Assembly: GCF_002021565.1 (NCBI RefSeq)
Contig: NZ_MSZX01000011.1
Span: forward strand, 27-64,026
Reading direction: 5' to 3'
Source: Paenibacillus selenitireducens
GTDB lineage: Bacteria; Bacillota; Bacilli; Paenibacillales; Paenibacillaceae
Length of the DNA: 64,000 nucleotides
The notes beneath the pieces are model-generated. The model was not told where the DNA came from and did no database searches. It saw nothing but the letters and a program-made list of their open reading frames with translations. The position numbers and the translations under genes are program-made. Shown here piece after piece: positions 15,301 through 23,406 of the stretch (positions are counted from its first letter, which is position 1; each line of letters opens with the position of its first letter).

Positions 15301-16263
15301 ATGCCAAAAAACGATAATATGCTGGCCATTCTATGGATGCTGAATTCGGGCGGGAAAATGACTGCAAAACAAATATCCGAAAAGTTAGAAATAAATATAA
15401 GGACAGTTTATCGGTATATTGATGCACTATGTGCCAGTGGAGTGCCTATAATATCCGACACAGGTCATCATGGCGGATATAGCTTGCTGAATAATTTTAT
15501 CAGAGCACCTCTGCTATTTGATATGGAAGAAAAAAAGGCACTCCTTCATGCTGCTGTTTTTGCAAAAGAAGCCGGATACCCTTTGAGTGAGGCATTAGAC
15601 AATGCGACTTCAAAATTGAAAATGTATTCGAATCAAGAGCAGGAAAGTATACTTAGCCGTCAATTAGCCGGATTTGAAGTTATAAACCGCATGGGCGACC
15701 CTTCTGTTCAGCCGGAATTGGCGGAATTGGAGCAGGCTGTAGCACACGAATTCTCTGTAGAAATTGATTATCGCACAAGCCGTGAAGAACAACCTAAGAA
15801 TAGGGTGATAGACCCCTATGGAATCGTTTATTGGAACAATAAATGGTATGTTGTTGCATTTTGCCACCTAAGGAATGAGATCCGCAGCTTTCGGACAGAT
15901 CGGATTCTACAAATCAAGCGTACTCAAATTCTATTTAAGCGTCCCGAAGCTTTTTCGGCCCGTGAATTTTTTATGCAAAATCTGTTACCTAATTTAGTGG
16001 GCAAGGACGGGTTAATTTCTTTAATTATCGGAGGCAGGTCAGAGGCATTGGATGACTTATGCCTGCATTGGTTTTTGGGGCATCATCTGAAAGAGCGGAC
16101 ATCCAATCAAGCCATCTTTTTACTTGAGGAAAAATCAATTCATATATATGTCCCTTATTTTCTCCTATCCTACGGGAAATCCATTCAAGTCATCGAACCA
16201 CAGAGTTTGAAGGAAAAACTTGTTGCTGTTGCGTCGGAGTTAATGGAATATTATCAACTTTAA
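15301..16263 (+). CDS. WYL-domain transcriptional regulator (YafY-like)
   Basis: A 320-residue regulator with an N-terminal DeoR-type HTH (MTAKQISEKLEINIRTVYRYID) and a WYL domain (EIDYRTS, GIVYWNNKWYVVAFCHLRNEIRSFRTDRI) that binds small ligands or nucleic acid ends. GAGGGGG is 6 bases before the ATG at 15301; an earlier in-frame ATG lacks a site. It lies directly before the DJ-1 and VOC genes and likely regulates them. Confidence 0.88.
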   Translation: MPKNDNMLAILWMLNSGGKMTAKQISEKLEINIRTVYRYIDALCASGVPIISDTGHHGGYSLLNNFIRAPLLFDMEEKKALLHAAVFAKEAGYPLSEALDNATSKLKMYSNQEQESILSRQLAGFEVINRMGDPSVQPELAELEQAVAHEFSVEIDYRTSREEQPKNRVIDPYGIVYWNNKWYVVAFCHLRNEIRSFRTDRILQIKRTQILFKRPEAFSAREFFMQNLLPNLVGKDGLISLIIGGRSEALDDLCLHWFLGHHLKERTSNQAIFLLEEKSIHIYVPYFLLSYGKSIQVIEPQSLKEKLVAVASELMEYYQL

Positions 16264-16302
16264 TAGCTTCACTGACAGTAGATGTCAGTGAAGCTATTTT
16301 AT
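16262..16302 (+). terminator. Intrinsic terminator after the WYL gene
   Basis: Perfect 16-base arms AATAGCTTCACTGACA and TGTCAGTGAAGCTATT around GTAGA, then TTT. It means the DJ-1 gene downstream probably has its own promoter or is attenuated. Confidence 0.85.
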
Positions 16303-16375
16303 AATGATGATAATCATGGATTACCGATGGATGGTTGGTATCACTTGATGAATTGAAAATAAGGAGAACTTGCAA

Positions 16376-17002
16376 ATGAGTAATACGGTATATCTTTATG
16401 TGTTTGACACGATGGCAGACTGGGAAATAGGTTGCTTAACGGCCGAACTGAACTCGGGAAGATATTATAAAAAGGGGCTGGCCCCATCAAAAATAGTGAC
16501 CGTGGGAATTGAAAAGACTCCTGTAACTACAATGGGCGGATTGAAAATATTGCCTGACATCAAACTGGATGAGTGCAGCATTGCAAGCACAGATACATTG
16601 ATTTTACCCGGTGGAGATACATGGACAGAAACAATTCACCAACCCATCTTAAAAATCGCCCAGAGGTGTGTAAAGGAAGGGATATTGGTTGCAGCGATTT
16701 GTGGTGCTACAATGGCACTTGCCCAGACAGGATTGCTGGATTCACGTTGGCATACAAGCAATGATCTGGAATACCTTAAAATGACCTGTCCCACGTACAC
16801 GGGCGAAAAGTATTACAAAATGGAGTCTGCTGTAACTGATGGAAAACTGATCACTGCATCTGGAATAGCTCCGTTGGAATTTTCTGTACACGTCTTGAAA
16901 GCTCTGGGTGTGTTTTCTTCAAAAACATTAGATGCCTGGTATGGTCTTCATAAGACGCATGAATCCAAGTATTTCTATGAGTTGATGAATTCAATCCAAT
17001 GA
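16376..17002 (+). CDS. DJ-1/PfpI family protein
   Basis: A 208-residue class I glutamine amidotransferase-like protein. TLILPGGDTW forms the oxyanion part and AAICGATMALAQTGLLD holds the nucleophile elbow Cys. Members act as glyoxalase III, chaperone-like deglycases or proteases. An in-frame TTG at 16370 is too near the AAGGAG site; the ATG at 16376 is 9 bases from it. It is followed closely by a VOC gene. Confidence 0.87.
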   Translation: MSNTVYLYVFDTMADWEIGCLTAELNSGRYYKKGLAPSKIVTVGIEKTPVTTMGGLKILPDIKLDECSIASTDTLILPGGDTWTETIHQPILKIAQRCVKEGILVAAICGATMALAQTGLLDSRWHTSNDLEYLKMTCPTYTGEKYYKMESAVTDGKLITASGIAPLEFSVHVLKALGVFSSKTLDAWYGLHKTHESKYFYELMNSIQ

Positions 17003-17053
17003 AGGTATAAGCATAAAATTGATAGGTTATGATCATTTAAAGGAGGAGTAACA

Positions 17054-17578
17054 ATGAATGAAAGCAGAGAATATATGGGAGTGTCAGGTAAATATACAAA
17101 GAATGGAACACCCAACGGCTGTACATCTATTACCCCATTTATAACAGTGAAGAATCCTTCTGAGGCAATAGAGTTCTATAAAACTGTTTTCAATGCAAGG
17201 GTTAAGGATATTACTGAGTATCCTGATGGAAATGGGGATAAAATAATTGCTCATGCGGAATTAGATTTTGGAAATGGTTTTTTGCAGCTGGGAGCAGCGA
17301 ATCCGGCATATAACTTGGTCTTGCCGCCAGATGAAGACAATGCGTGTTATTCTTTAGGAATTTATGTAATTCATGTTGATCAGGTAATTGAAAATGCGGT
17401 AGCAAGAGGAGCAAAAGTAAGGGAACCGGTTATAAGTTTTGTTTCAGGTGATCGATTCGGAAGTATATTGGATCCTTTTGGAGTAAGATGGTCTATTATG
17501 ACTAGGATTGAGGATTTGTCAGAAGAAGAGAGTAGTCGGAGGGTTGCTGAATGGGCCAAAAGTTTTAGTGGGGAATAA
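17054..17578 (+). CDS. VOC family protein (PhnB-like glyoxalase fold)
   Basis: A 174-residue vicinal-oxygen-chelate protein: SITPFITVKNPSEAIEFYKT, HAELDFGNGFLQLG, GIYVIHVDQV and FGSILDPFGVRWSIMTR follow the PhnB/YdcF pattern. The function ranges from dioxygenase-like enzymes to antibiotic sequestration. AAAGGAGGAG precedes the ATG. It is probably co-transcribed with the DJ-1 gene, hinting at reactive-carbonyl handling. Confidence 0.87.
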   Translation: MNESREYMGVSGKYTKNGTPNGCTSITPFITVKNPSEAIEFYKTVFNARVKDITEYPDGNGDKIIAHAELDFGNGFLQLGAANPAYNLVLPPDEDNACYSLGIYVIHVDQVIENAVARGAKVREPVISFVSGDRFGSILDPFGVRWSIMTRIEDLSEEESSRRVAEWAKSFSGE

Positions 17579-17754
17579 ATGCAATAACTGTTCAGAACGA
17601 AGGCTGGAGCCATTCTAATGGAAATGGTATGCCAACGGATATGCATGACTCCATTCAGAATTTCGAGTGTTTGGCGATTTTTTTTTGGAGAAAAATCTAT
17701 AATTTCTAGTGTCTTGATAGAACTCCAGAGCATCGCGTTACACGATAAAAAAAG

Positions 17755-17795
17755 TAATCGCCTTGTCCTTAAACAAAAGGGCAAGGCGATTATTA
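17755..17795 (+). terminator. Intrinsic terminator
   Basis: TAATCGCCTTGTCCTT pairs with AAGGGCAAGGCGATTA, followed by TTAT. The 500-base gap around it (17579-18116) otherwise holds a transposase-like relic and the MFS promoter. Confidence 0.7.
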
Positions 17796-17815
17796 TGCTT
17801 CGGTCCAACTCCTCT

Positions 17816-17911
17816 TTATAAAGCGGTCAGTTTAAACCCCATTGAGAGCATGTTCTTGGCAATCTCGCGAGTTTTCTTGCGCTCTCCATAGTTCAAACCT
17901 AAGTCACTCAT
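17816..17911 (-). pseudogene. C-terminal relic of a possible Rpn/PD-(D/E)XK-type transposase
   Basis: A 31-codon frame on the minus strand ends REIAKNMLSMGFKLTAL, resembling the tail of Rpn-family recombination-promoting nuclease/transposases (usually KLEVAKNMLKMG and similar). No catalytic domain is present upstream. Identification is tentative. Confidence 0.3.
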
Positions 17912-18043
17912 AGCATGATGGAGACTAAAGATAAAAAAGCATTATATTATAAAGCCACCAATCACAAGAACGTTGCACCTACGTCGCGTCAATCATCACA
18001 TTTTCAAAGTCATCTGCATCATTGAATACTTGAAACTAAAATA

Positions 18044-18072
18044 TTGACAGTTACATTCAAAATGCATATACT
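18044..18072 (+). promoter_or_regulatory. Promoter of the MFS exporter
   Basis: TTGACA (18044-18049) and TATACT (18067-18072), spacer 17. The expected start site falls at about 18079, which rules out the in-frame ATG at 18078 as the start codon. Confidence 0.7.
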
Positions 18073-18116
18073 ACTAAATGAAAGTTAATACCAAAATGGG
18101 AAAGGGTGCTTTATTA

Positions 18117-19637
18117 ATGAAATCGCAATTTCGACAAAGATGGTGGGTACTGGCTTCGCTTGCGTTTGGGATTCTTGCTGTCGGACTGGACATGACGATT
18201 TTAAATTTGGCTTTGCCGATTTTAGCCAAAGATATTCAAGCAACAAATGCCGAGCTTCAATGGTTTGCCAACGGTTATAATCTTGTTTTTGCTGCAATGC
18301 TGCTACCGATGGGGATGCTGGGGGATAGAATAGGGCGCAAGAAGATGCTTCTTGTCGGATTGCTCCTTTTTGGTGCAGCCTCTCTTGCGTGCGCGTATGC
18401 CGCATCGCCATGGGAACTCATAACAGCGCGTGTCTTTCTTGGCTTAGGTGCCTCCTTGATCGTGCCTTTGTCCATGGCTATTATTCCAGTGATGTTTTCG
18501 GAAAAGGAAAGGCCAAAAGCAATTGCAGTTTGGATGATGGCCAATGCGGTCGGAATACCGCTTGGTCCTATACTTGGGGGTTGGCTCCTTAACCACTATT
18601 GGTGGGGTTCTGTGTTTATCATCAATCTTCCACTAGTTATTGCAGCAATATTGGCAGTATCCTTCCTTTTGCCTGAAACACGGAGCGAGGAACATCGCCC
18701 TATCGATTTACGGGGGGTGTTGATTTCTAGCACGGGGTTGATAGTTTTAACGTATGGTGTTATTGAAGCGGGTGAAAGAGGTTGGGCCAATGCATTTTCA
18801 ATAATTGGAGTACTTGCGGGCTTGCTTCTTTTAATGTGCTTTGTTGTCTATCAGACCCGAACCACTCATCCTTTGGTTGATCCATCGTTATTTCGATCTC
18901 GAAGTTTTACAGGCGGAACACTAATTGGTTCTATCATCTCTTTTGCACTATTCGGCGTATTGTTCGCTTTGCCTCAATATCTTCAGGTCGTGTTAGAAGT
19001 AGACGCGTTGAGCGCCGGTTTGAGACTTTTGCCGCTAGTGATCGGGCTATTGATTGGAACGCCAATATCCGATGCTCTGCAGTCGCGCTTCGGGACCAGG
19101 ACGGCGATTATCTTCGGATCCGTACTGCTTGGAATTGGGTTGGCAATTGGGAGTGCCACAGATATATCGACCGGATATGGCTTTGCTTCCATTTGGATTT
19201 CTGCAGTTGGACTTGGCATTGGATTAGCACTTCCGGCTGCGATGGATGAAGCGATTTCGGCACTTACACCCGAAAGAAGCGGTGTAGGATCGGCACTTCT
19301 TATGGCTATGAGACAGGTTGGAGGAACGTTGGGGGTTGCACTTCTAGGGGCTATTTTGAACGCTGGTTATCGCAATCATCTAAACATGGAAGACTGGCCT
19401 GTAGAAGCAACTGAAATTGCGCAGCGAAATGTGTCTGCTGGTATGATGGCTGCGCGTCAAATCGGTTCAGATTCTCTTGTTCATTCCGTTAAAACATCTT
19501 TTGTCGGCGGCATGGACAATATGTTATGGGGATGTGTAGGAGCTGTGGTTGTTGGTATTGTTTTTACCTTAAGTTTTTTAAAAGTACGTCCAGTAGATAG
19601 TGAAAACTCCAGGACGAGTCTTGAAGCTAAGGAATAG
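18117..19637 (+). CDS. MFS drug exporter, DHA2 (14-TM) type
   Basis: A 506-residue exporter with 14 predicted membrane segments. Motif D1-like LDMTILNLALPILAKD, motif A GDRIGRKKMLLVG and motif C GIPLGPILGGWL identify the proton-driven DHA2/EmrB-QacA group. AAAGGGTG precedes the ATG at 18117. A TetR regulator lies 320 bases downstream on the same strand and may control it. Substrate unknown. Confidence 0.9.
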   Translation: MKSQFRQRWWVLASLAFGILAVGLDMTILNLALPILAKDIQATNAELQWFANGYNLVFAAMLLPMGMLGDRIGRKKMLLVGLLLFGAASLACAYAASPWELITARVFLGLGASLIVPLSMAIIPVMFSEKERPKAIAVWMMANAVGIPLGPILGGWLLNHYWWGSVFIINLPLVIAAILAVSFLLPETRSEEHRPIDLRGVLISSTGLIVLTYGVIEAGERGWANAFSIIGVLAGLLLLMCFVVYQTRTTHPLVDPSLFRSRSFTGGTLIGSIISFALFGVLFALPQYLQVVLEVDALSAGLRLLPLVIGLLIGTPISDALQSRFGTRTAIIFGSVLLGIGLAIGSATDISTGYGFASIWISAVGLGIGLALPAAMDEAISALTPERSGVGSALLMAMRQVGGTLGVALLGAILNAGYRNHLNMEDWPVEATEIAQRNVSAGMMAARQIGSDSLVHSVKTSFVGGMDNMLWGCVGAVVVGIVFTLSFLKVRPVDSENSRTSLEAKE

Positions 19638-19680
19638 TTTAGTTGTGTCATATCAATTGCGGACCAAAAGTTTATACATG

Positions 19681-19863
19681 ATGAATAACGTTGTAGCTGT
19701 AAGCAGCGTTATGGCAGCTGGTCTGTTGATTATTCTCGGATTTATGGGAATAGGTTACGCGCTAACGTCTTGGCTTACTTCCGAACGCGGTGCGATATCG
19801 CAAGGAATCGGAATTTTGTTTCTCATTTTTGATCTGAGATCAGTGAGAGTTGATGGTTTATGA
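19681..19863 (+). CDS. Possible small membrane protein
   Basis: A 60-residue frame with one or two hydrophobic segments (VMAAGLLIILGFMGIGYALTS and GIGILFLIF). No ribosome site is visible and I do not recognise the family. It may be real and co-transcribed with the exporter, or a decayed membrane gene. Confidence 0.3.
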   Translation: MNNVVAVSSVMAAGLLIILGFMGIGYALTSWLTSERGAISQGIGILFLIFDLRSVRVDGL

Positions 19864-19959
19864 ACTTGAGTGTAAGTTGACATTGACTCTAATTTAGATG
19901 AAAATAACCTTGAAGTCACAGTTTCGAGTTTGATTGGACTTGGTTAGGAGTGTGATAGA

Positions 19960-20562
19960 ATGTCTGAAGGTACGAAACAAAAAGTCGGATTGCGTGAGAG
20001 AAAAAAAGCGAAAACGATGGCCAATGTTCAGATGCATGCATTAAGCCTTTTTAGAGAAAAAGGTTATCATGCAACAACGGTTGATCAAATTGCTGAAGCT
20101 GCAGAAATCTCTCCGAGTACATTTTTTCGTTATTTTGCAACAAAAGAGGACGTGGTATTAACCGACAATTATGATCCTCTTCTTGTCGCTGCACTTGAAA
20201 ACCAACCGGCGGAGTTGAGTCCACTACAGGCCGTTCGGAATGCAATGATATCGGAAATTATCGAGATGACTGACGATGAGTGGGAAACAACACGTCAGCG
20301 AAATCAACTGATCATGACGGTCCCGGAGCTGCGCGCGGCAGCGCTGAATAATTACACTAAGTTTATGCAACTGTTAACACAGATTGTCGCCAAACGAGTA
20401 GGTAGCCATTCTGAGGATCTGGCAGTACGAACCTTTGCCGGGGTGATCGTTGGGGTAAATATATCGTTAATGGAATATAGTGCTGAGGTTACCAAATCAG
20501 AGTTTTCTAAATTATTGGATGAAGCTTTAGAAGTAGTGGAGAAAGGCCTGCTCATAGGATAA
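19960..20562 (+). CDS. TetR/AcrR family regulator
   Basis: A 200-residue repressor: RERKKAKTMANVQMHALSLF, HATTVDQIAEAAEISPSTFF and RYFATKEDVVL form a textbook HTH; the C-terminus (VRTFAGVIVGVNISLMEY) is the AcrR_17-like ligand part. TAGGAG precedes the ATG. The genes on both sides are MFS exporters, one alive (18117) and one dead (20857) with strong palindromic operators in front, so it may have served either. Confidence 0.9.
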   Translation: MSEGTKQKVGLRERKKAKTMANVQMHALSLFREKGYHATTVDQIAEAAEISPSTFFRYFATKEDVVLTDNYDPLLVAALENQPAELSPLQAVRNAMISEIIEMTDDEWETTRQRNQLIMTVPELRAAALNNYTKFMQLLTQIVAKRVGSHSEDLAVRTFAGVIVGVNISLMEYSAEVTKSEFSKLLDEALEVVEKGLLIG

Positions 20563-20626
20563 AACCCGTGAAGCTCAATTCTTCGTCTTGCTCTCTTAAT
20601 GTGTGATGTGTACTTCTCGATCGAAT

Positions 20627-20707
20627 GGGGCAGCGTAATCGACAAGTGTGGGAGAGCGCATCGCTGGCAGCAATGAGGTCAGGGGTTCAAACCCCCTTGG
20701 CCCCCCA
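20627..20707 (+). tRNA. tRNA-Ala(GGC)-like relic
   Basis: The 3' two thirds read as a tRNA: GGGAGAGCGC (D-arm end), a loop CTGGCAG with anticodon GGC, AGGTC, T-arm AGGGGTTCAAACCCCCT and an acceptor end in CCCCCCA. The 5' half (GGGGCAGCG onward) can start the acceptor stem but does not form a D-arm and is about six bases too long, and there is no separate discriminator base. Likely a pseudogene or a remnant of an integration site. Confidence 0.45.
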
Positions 20708-20733
20708 GGTATTCAAAATATGGAAAATATTCT

Positions 20734-20789
20734 TTGACATGAGACAGATCTGTCTGTATCATAATAAACAAAGAGACAGATCTGTCTCT
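20734..20789 (+). promoter_or_regulatory. Promoter with two TetR-type palindromic operators
   Basis: TTGACA (20734-20739) and TATCAT (20757-20762), spacer 17. The spacer is filled by the palindrome AGACAGATCTGTCT (20742-20755). A second, perfect 18-base palindrome AGAGACAGATCTGTCTCT lies at 20772-20789, 32 bases away centre to centre. This is a tight repression layout in front of a dead MFS gene. Confidence 0.8.
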
Positions 20790-20856
20790 CACATTTTAAA
20801 GAAACATCTTGGTTGTTGTCAATCAGCTACGGTGTCAAGAAATGGAGTGTGATTCG

Positions 20857-21012
20857 ATGTCCCCTGTAATCAAATCTGGCTTTTCCAGCGTCCATCAGCA
20901 ATAGCAAGCAATCCAGCCCGCTCAGTTGATCATCACAGGCTACACATTGGCTTTTGCCGTCGCCCTTATTGCGGGAGGTCGACTTGGGTTAGAGAGCGAT
21001 TTTCTTTTTCAG
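20857..21012 (+). pseudogene. Remnant of an MFS efflux gene
   Basis: The ATG at 20857 follows TGGAGTG and begins MSPVIKSGF, but a TAG stops the frame at 20902. The same frame continues QLIITGYTLAFAVALIAGGR, a very typical TM2/motif-A entry of DHA2 exporters, and then loses similarity. Internal and 3' deletions have destroyed the gene while its operators remain. Confidence 0.7.
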
Positions 21013-21064
21013 CGTAATGATCGGCTTCAGACATTTATCCTTACGAAAATTGAGGTGTCAATCC

Positions 21065-21505
21065 ATGAATCAAAAGTTACACGCAGAAGAAAGCGTGAAG
21101 AATGAGAGAATTATACGCTATGTTTTGTTAGCGAATGGTTTCTCTACGGGGGCATTGGGGCTCATTTTGATCTTCTTCTCACATTTCGTGGCAACCTTAA
21201 CGGGCCTGGATCATTCATCTGCGCTAGTCGAAGTGGGGATTTTTCTTGTAGTTTTTGTAGTCTTTGTTTTTTGGACGGTAAAACTGAAATTCATTCCACC
21301 TAGGTTTGTGCTTATCTTTTCTGTGGTGGACTTTCTCTGGGTAATTGGGAGCGTTTATCTGATTGTGACGGATGGAACCTTGTTTATGATGACGTTGATG
21401 GGAATATGGGCTGTTAGTCTTGTGGCACTCGTAGTTGGTGTATTTGCCATATTCGAGTTTAATTATTGGTGGGTAAACAGGTCACTGAATAGAGCCTCAG
21501 ATTGA
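21065..21505 (+). CDS. Small integral membrane protein (4 TM)
   Basis: A 146-residue protein with four hydrophobic helices (starting YVLLANGFSTGALGLILIFF, VGIFLVVFVVFVFW, FVLIFSVVDFLWVIGSVYLI, LMGIWAVSLVALVVGVFAIF). I do not recognise a named family. GAGGTG selects the ATG at 21065 rather than the one 48 bases upstream. It sits alone between a dead exporter and a terminator. Confidence 0.7.
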   Translation: MNQKLHAEESVKNERIIRYVLLANGFSTGALGLILIFFSHFVATLTGLDHSSALVEVGIFLVVFVVFVFWTVKLKFIPPRFVLIFSVVDFLWVIGSVYLIVTDGTLFMMTLMGIWAVSLVALVVGVFAIFEFNYWWVNRSLNRASD

Positions 21506-21540
21506 TTTGGTTGTGCTTTAATTTATAATGAATTAGTAAT

Positions 21541-21570
21541 ACCCCCACATCCTATTTGTGGGGGTTTTTT
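21541..21570 (+). terminator. Intrinsic terminator
   Basis: ACCCCCACA (21541-21549) pairs with TGTGGGGGT (21557-21565), followed by T6. Confidence 0.85.
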
Positions 21571-21626
21571 GTATTGATGACTATCAGGTTAAAAAAGTAC
21601 CTTATTCAGGTGGGGAAAATTCTAAT

Positions 21627-22055
21627 TTAGGTTCTCGTTTGAACGGCTAGCCCACTAAAAGAAATCGGACCAACAACATCAGCTCTGGCATTTGCGGTTA
21701 GGTTTTCTGCGGTTACGGTGTAGACATGATTACCTGATTTTACATTACTATCGATCGCTTGAAATGTGATAGCGTAGTTTTGTTCAGAAGCAGCTGATTC
21801 AATACCTTGTTGTGTATTGAAAATCTCTATTCCGTCACGGAAGATTCTGAAGAGGATTTGAGCAATAGCGGTAACTCCCTGGACACCAATAGTTGCTACT
21901 AGTTCAACCCGATTAGGTTGAGCATTCACAGCGGGTATTCTTATTCGAATGGTTGCTAGGCGAGACCTAGCCGGTGAACGTCTGATAATGAATGACGTCG
22001 CTAAGTTGAATTTACGACGTGGCTGAACGGCAGCTTTATCGAGAATACGTACCAA
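21627..22055 (-). CDS. Exosporium/spore-surface-type protein (ExsC-like)
   Basis: A 142-residue beta-rich protein without signal peptide. NRVELVATIGVQGVTAIAQI, LFRIFRDGIEIFNTQQGIES, HVYTVTAENLTANA and VVGPISFSGLAVQ match what I recall of proteins annotated as exosporium protein C in Bacillus and Paenibacillus. The TTG start at 22055 follows GAGGAG. If right, it is made in the mother cell and coats the spore; no sporulation promoter was identified. Confidence 0.6.
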   Translation of the reverse strand: MVRILDKAAVQPRRKFNLATSFIIRRSPARSRLATIRIRIPAVNAQPNRVELVATIGVQGVTAIAQILFRIFRDGIEIFNTQQGIESAASEQNYAITFQAIDSNVKSGNHVYTVTAENLTANARADVVGPISFSGLAVQTRT

Positions 22056-22219
22056 AAAATCATCTCCTCTTGTTTGATATTCTCAAAGTATGTTGGGCAA
22101 AAGGAGAGTGATTGGACGATTGATCAATAAATGAGATGTGTCAATTAATTCTCGAGTAAATTTTTCAAAATTGGTATAATTGGGTAAGGTCCATAATGGT
22201 TTAGAGAGGAAGTGTAAGC

Positions 22220-22870
22220 ATGACGATAGCTCCGGATAAAAATAAGCTATATCCAAATGAAAACATAAGAACCGTTTGTTACATTAAAAATCTACCAAGC
22301 AGGCCAAATGTTGAGATTGGCGATTATACATATTACAGCGATAATACAAACTCACCAGAGAATTTCTATGACCATATTCAGCATCATTATGAATTTTTAG
22401 GTGATAAGCTGATTATCGGAAAGTTCTGTGCTATAGCTGAAGGGGTTACTTTTATTATGAATGGTGCTAATCATCGGATGGATGGTTTTACCACATATCC
22501 TTTCAATATTTTCGCTGGAGGTTGGGAAAAGGTCACGCCAACGAAAGAGGAGTTGCCTTTCAAAGGTGATACTTTGATTGGCAATGATGTATGGCTGGGC
22601 CAAAATGTCACGATTATGCCGGGAGTACAAATTGGTGACGGTGCAATTGTTGCTTCGAACTCAACGGTTGTAAAAAACGTTGAACCCTATACGATTGTTG
22701 GCGGTAATCCTGCAAATGTGATTAAGAAGCGTTTCAGTGATGAGATGATTACGTTATTGTTGGAGCTTCAATGGTGGAACTGGGATGAGAAAAAGATATT
22801 TGAAAATCTTGAGCAATTAGTATCGGTTAACGATATGGCCACACTCAAGAAGCTATTGAATGAAGAGTAA
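22220..22870 (+). CDS. vat: Vat-like xenobiotic O-acetyltransferase (CatB family)
   Basis: A 216-residue left-handed beta-helix acetyltransferase. PSRPNVEIGDYTYYSD, KLIIGKFCAIAEGVTFIMNG, the catalytic His in ANHRMDG, YPFNIFAGGWEK and GNDVWLGQNVTIMPGVQIGD match streptogramin A acetyltransferases (VatD and others) closely, including the WWNW motif near the C-terminus. The enzyme would acetylate streptogramin A with acetyl-CoA. The gene stands alone between terminator-like hairpins. Activity against streptogramins is inferred from family only. Confidence 0.82.
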   Translation: MTIAPDKNKLYPNENIRTVCYIKNLPSRPNVEIGDYTYYSDNTNSPENFYDHIQHHYEFLGDKLIIGKFCAIAEGVTFIMNGANHRMDGFTTYPFNIFAGGWEKVTPTKEELPFKGDTLIGNDVWLGQNVTIMPGVQIGDGAIVASNSTVVKNVEPYTIVGGNPANVIKKRFSDEMITLLLELQWWNWDEKKIFENLEQLVSVNDMATLKKLLNEE

Positions 22871-22885
22871 AGAATAAGCAAAAGG

Positions 22886-22914
22886 GTTCGAGAATCTATA
22901 AAAGATTCTCGAAC
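22886..22914 (+). terminator. Hairpin after the Vat-like gene
   Basis: Perfect 12-base arms GTTCGAGAATCT and AGATTCTCGAAC around ATAAA. No T run follows, so it may be a weak terminator or mRNA end stabiliser. Confidence 0.5.
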
Positions 22915-23056
22915 TCTCAGGCTGTCGAGAAATCCCCGTTTTTTTGGAGAGCACGTAAAAAAGTGCCTTCATTCTAAACAAGCAAGTTTTCCTCGATTTT
23001 TTTCATCACAGATGAGTCTTGTTATTCATCTATCATGGGAATTCACGTACCTAAAA

Positions 23057-23288
23057 TGGATTTATCCAACATAGCTTCACTACCAACACTAAAACGCGCA
23101 CCTATACTGGACGTTTCCAATATAGAGGGGGGAAATCAGCATTTTAGAGGCATTTTCAGCACATTCTATTGGATTTATCCAGTATAGCGTGCGAAATCGC
23201 ACTGAAGACGGCGAAGTTAGTGGATTTATCCAATATAGCACCACCACAAGTACTTTTTCCCCACCTGTACTGGATTTTAATAACATAG
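23057..23288. repeat. Five degenerate ~51-bp tandem units with TGGATTTATCCA core
   Basis: Cores begin at 23057, 23108, 23170, 23221 and 23271 (steps 51, 62, 51, 50). Three are exact TGGATTTATCCA, one is TGGACGTTTCCA and one TGGATTTTAATA; each is followed by ACATAG, ATATAG or GTATAG. The stretches between cores are also partly alike (compare those after copies 1 and 4, both ending ACCTxTAC), so whole units are repeated. The core is itself palindromic (TGGAT/ATCCA). Confidence 0.7.
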
Positions 23289-23371
23289 TAAACTGCATTC
23301 ATCTTCATCATTGAAATAGATCGTTTTAAATTGATTTTTCTTCTACGAAACGAGATCACCCAAAAAAATAA

Positions 23372-23404
23372 AGTGCCGAAAAGTCCTCTGGACTTTATTC
23401 GGCT
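23372..23404. terminator. Hairpin (possible terminator)
   Basis: GCCGAA and AAGTCC pair with GGACTT and TTCGGC around TCT, with a two-base bulge. A run of A on the left would give U after the hairpin on the minus strand. Confidence 0.4.
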
Positions 23405-23406
23405 TA

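Noticed and set aside
18078-18116. Longer N-terminus of the MFS exporter
   Set aside because: The ATG at 18078 lies at the expected transcription start and has no ribosome site.
20627-20707. Functional tRNA-Ala
   Set aside because: The 5' half does not fold into a D-arm, the acceptor stem has mismatches and the discriminator base is missing.
23057-23288. CRISPR array
   Set aside because: The cores are only 12-18 bases, two of the five are degenerate, the spacing is uneven and the stretches between are related to each other; there are no cas genes.
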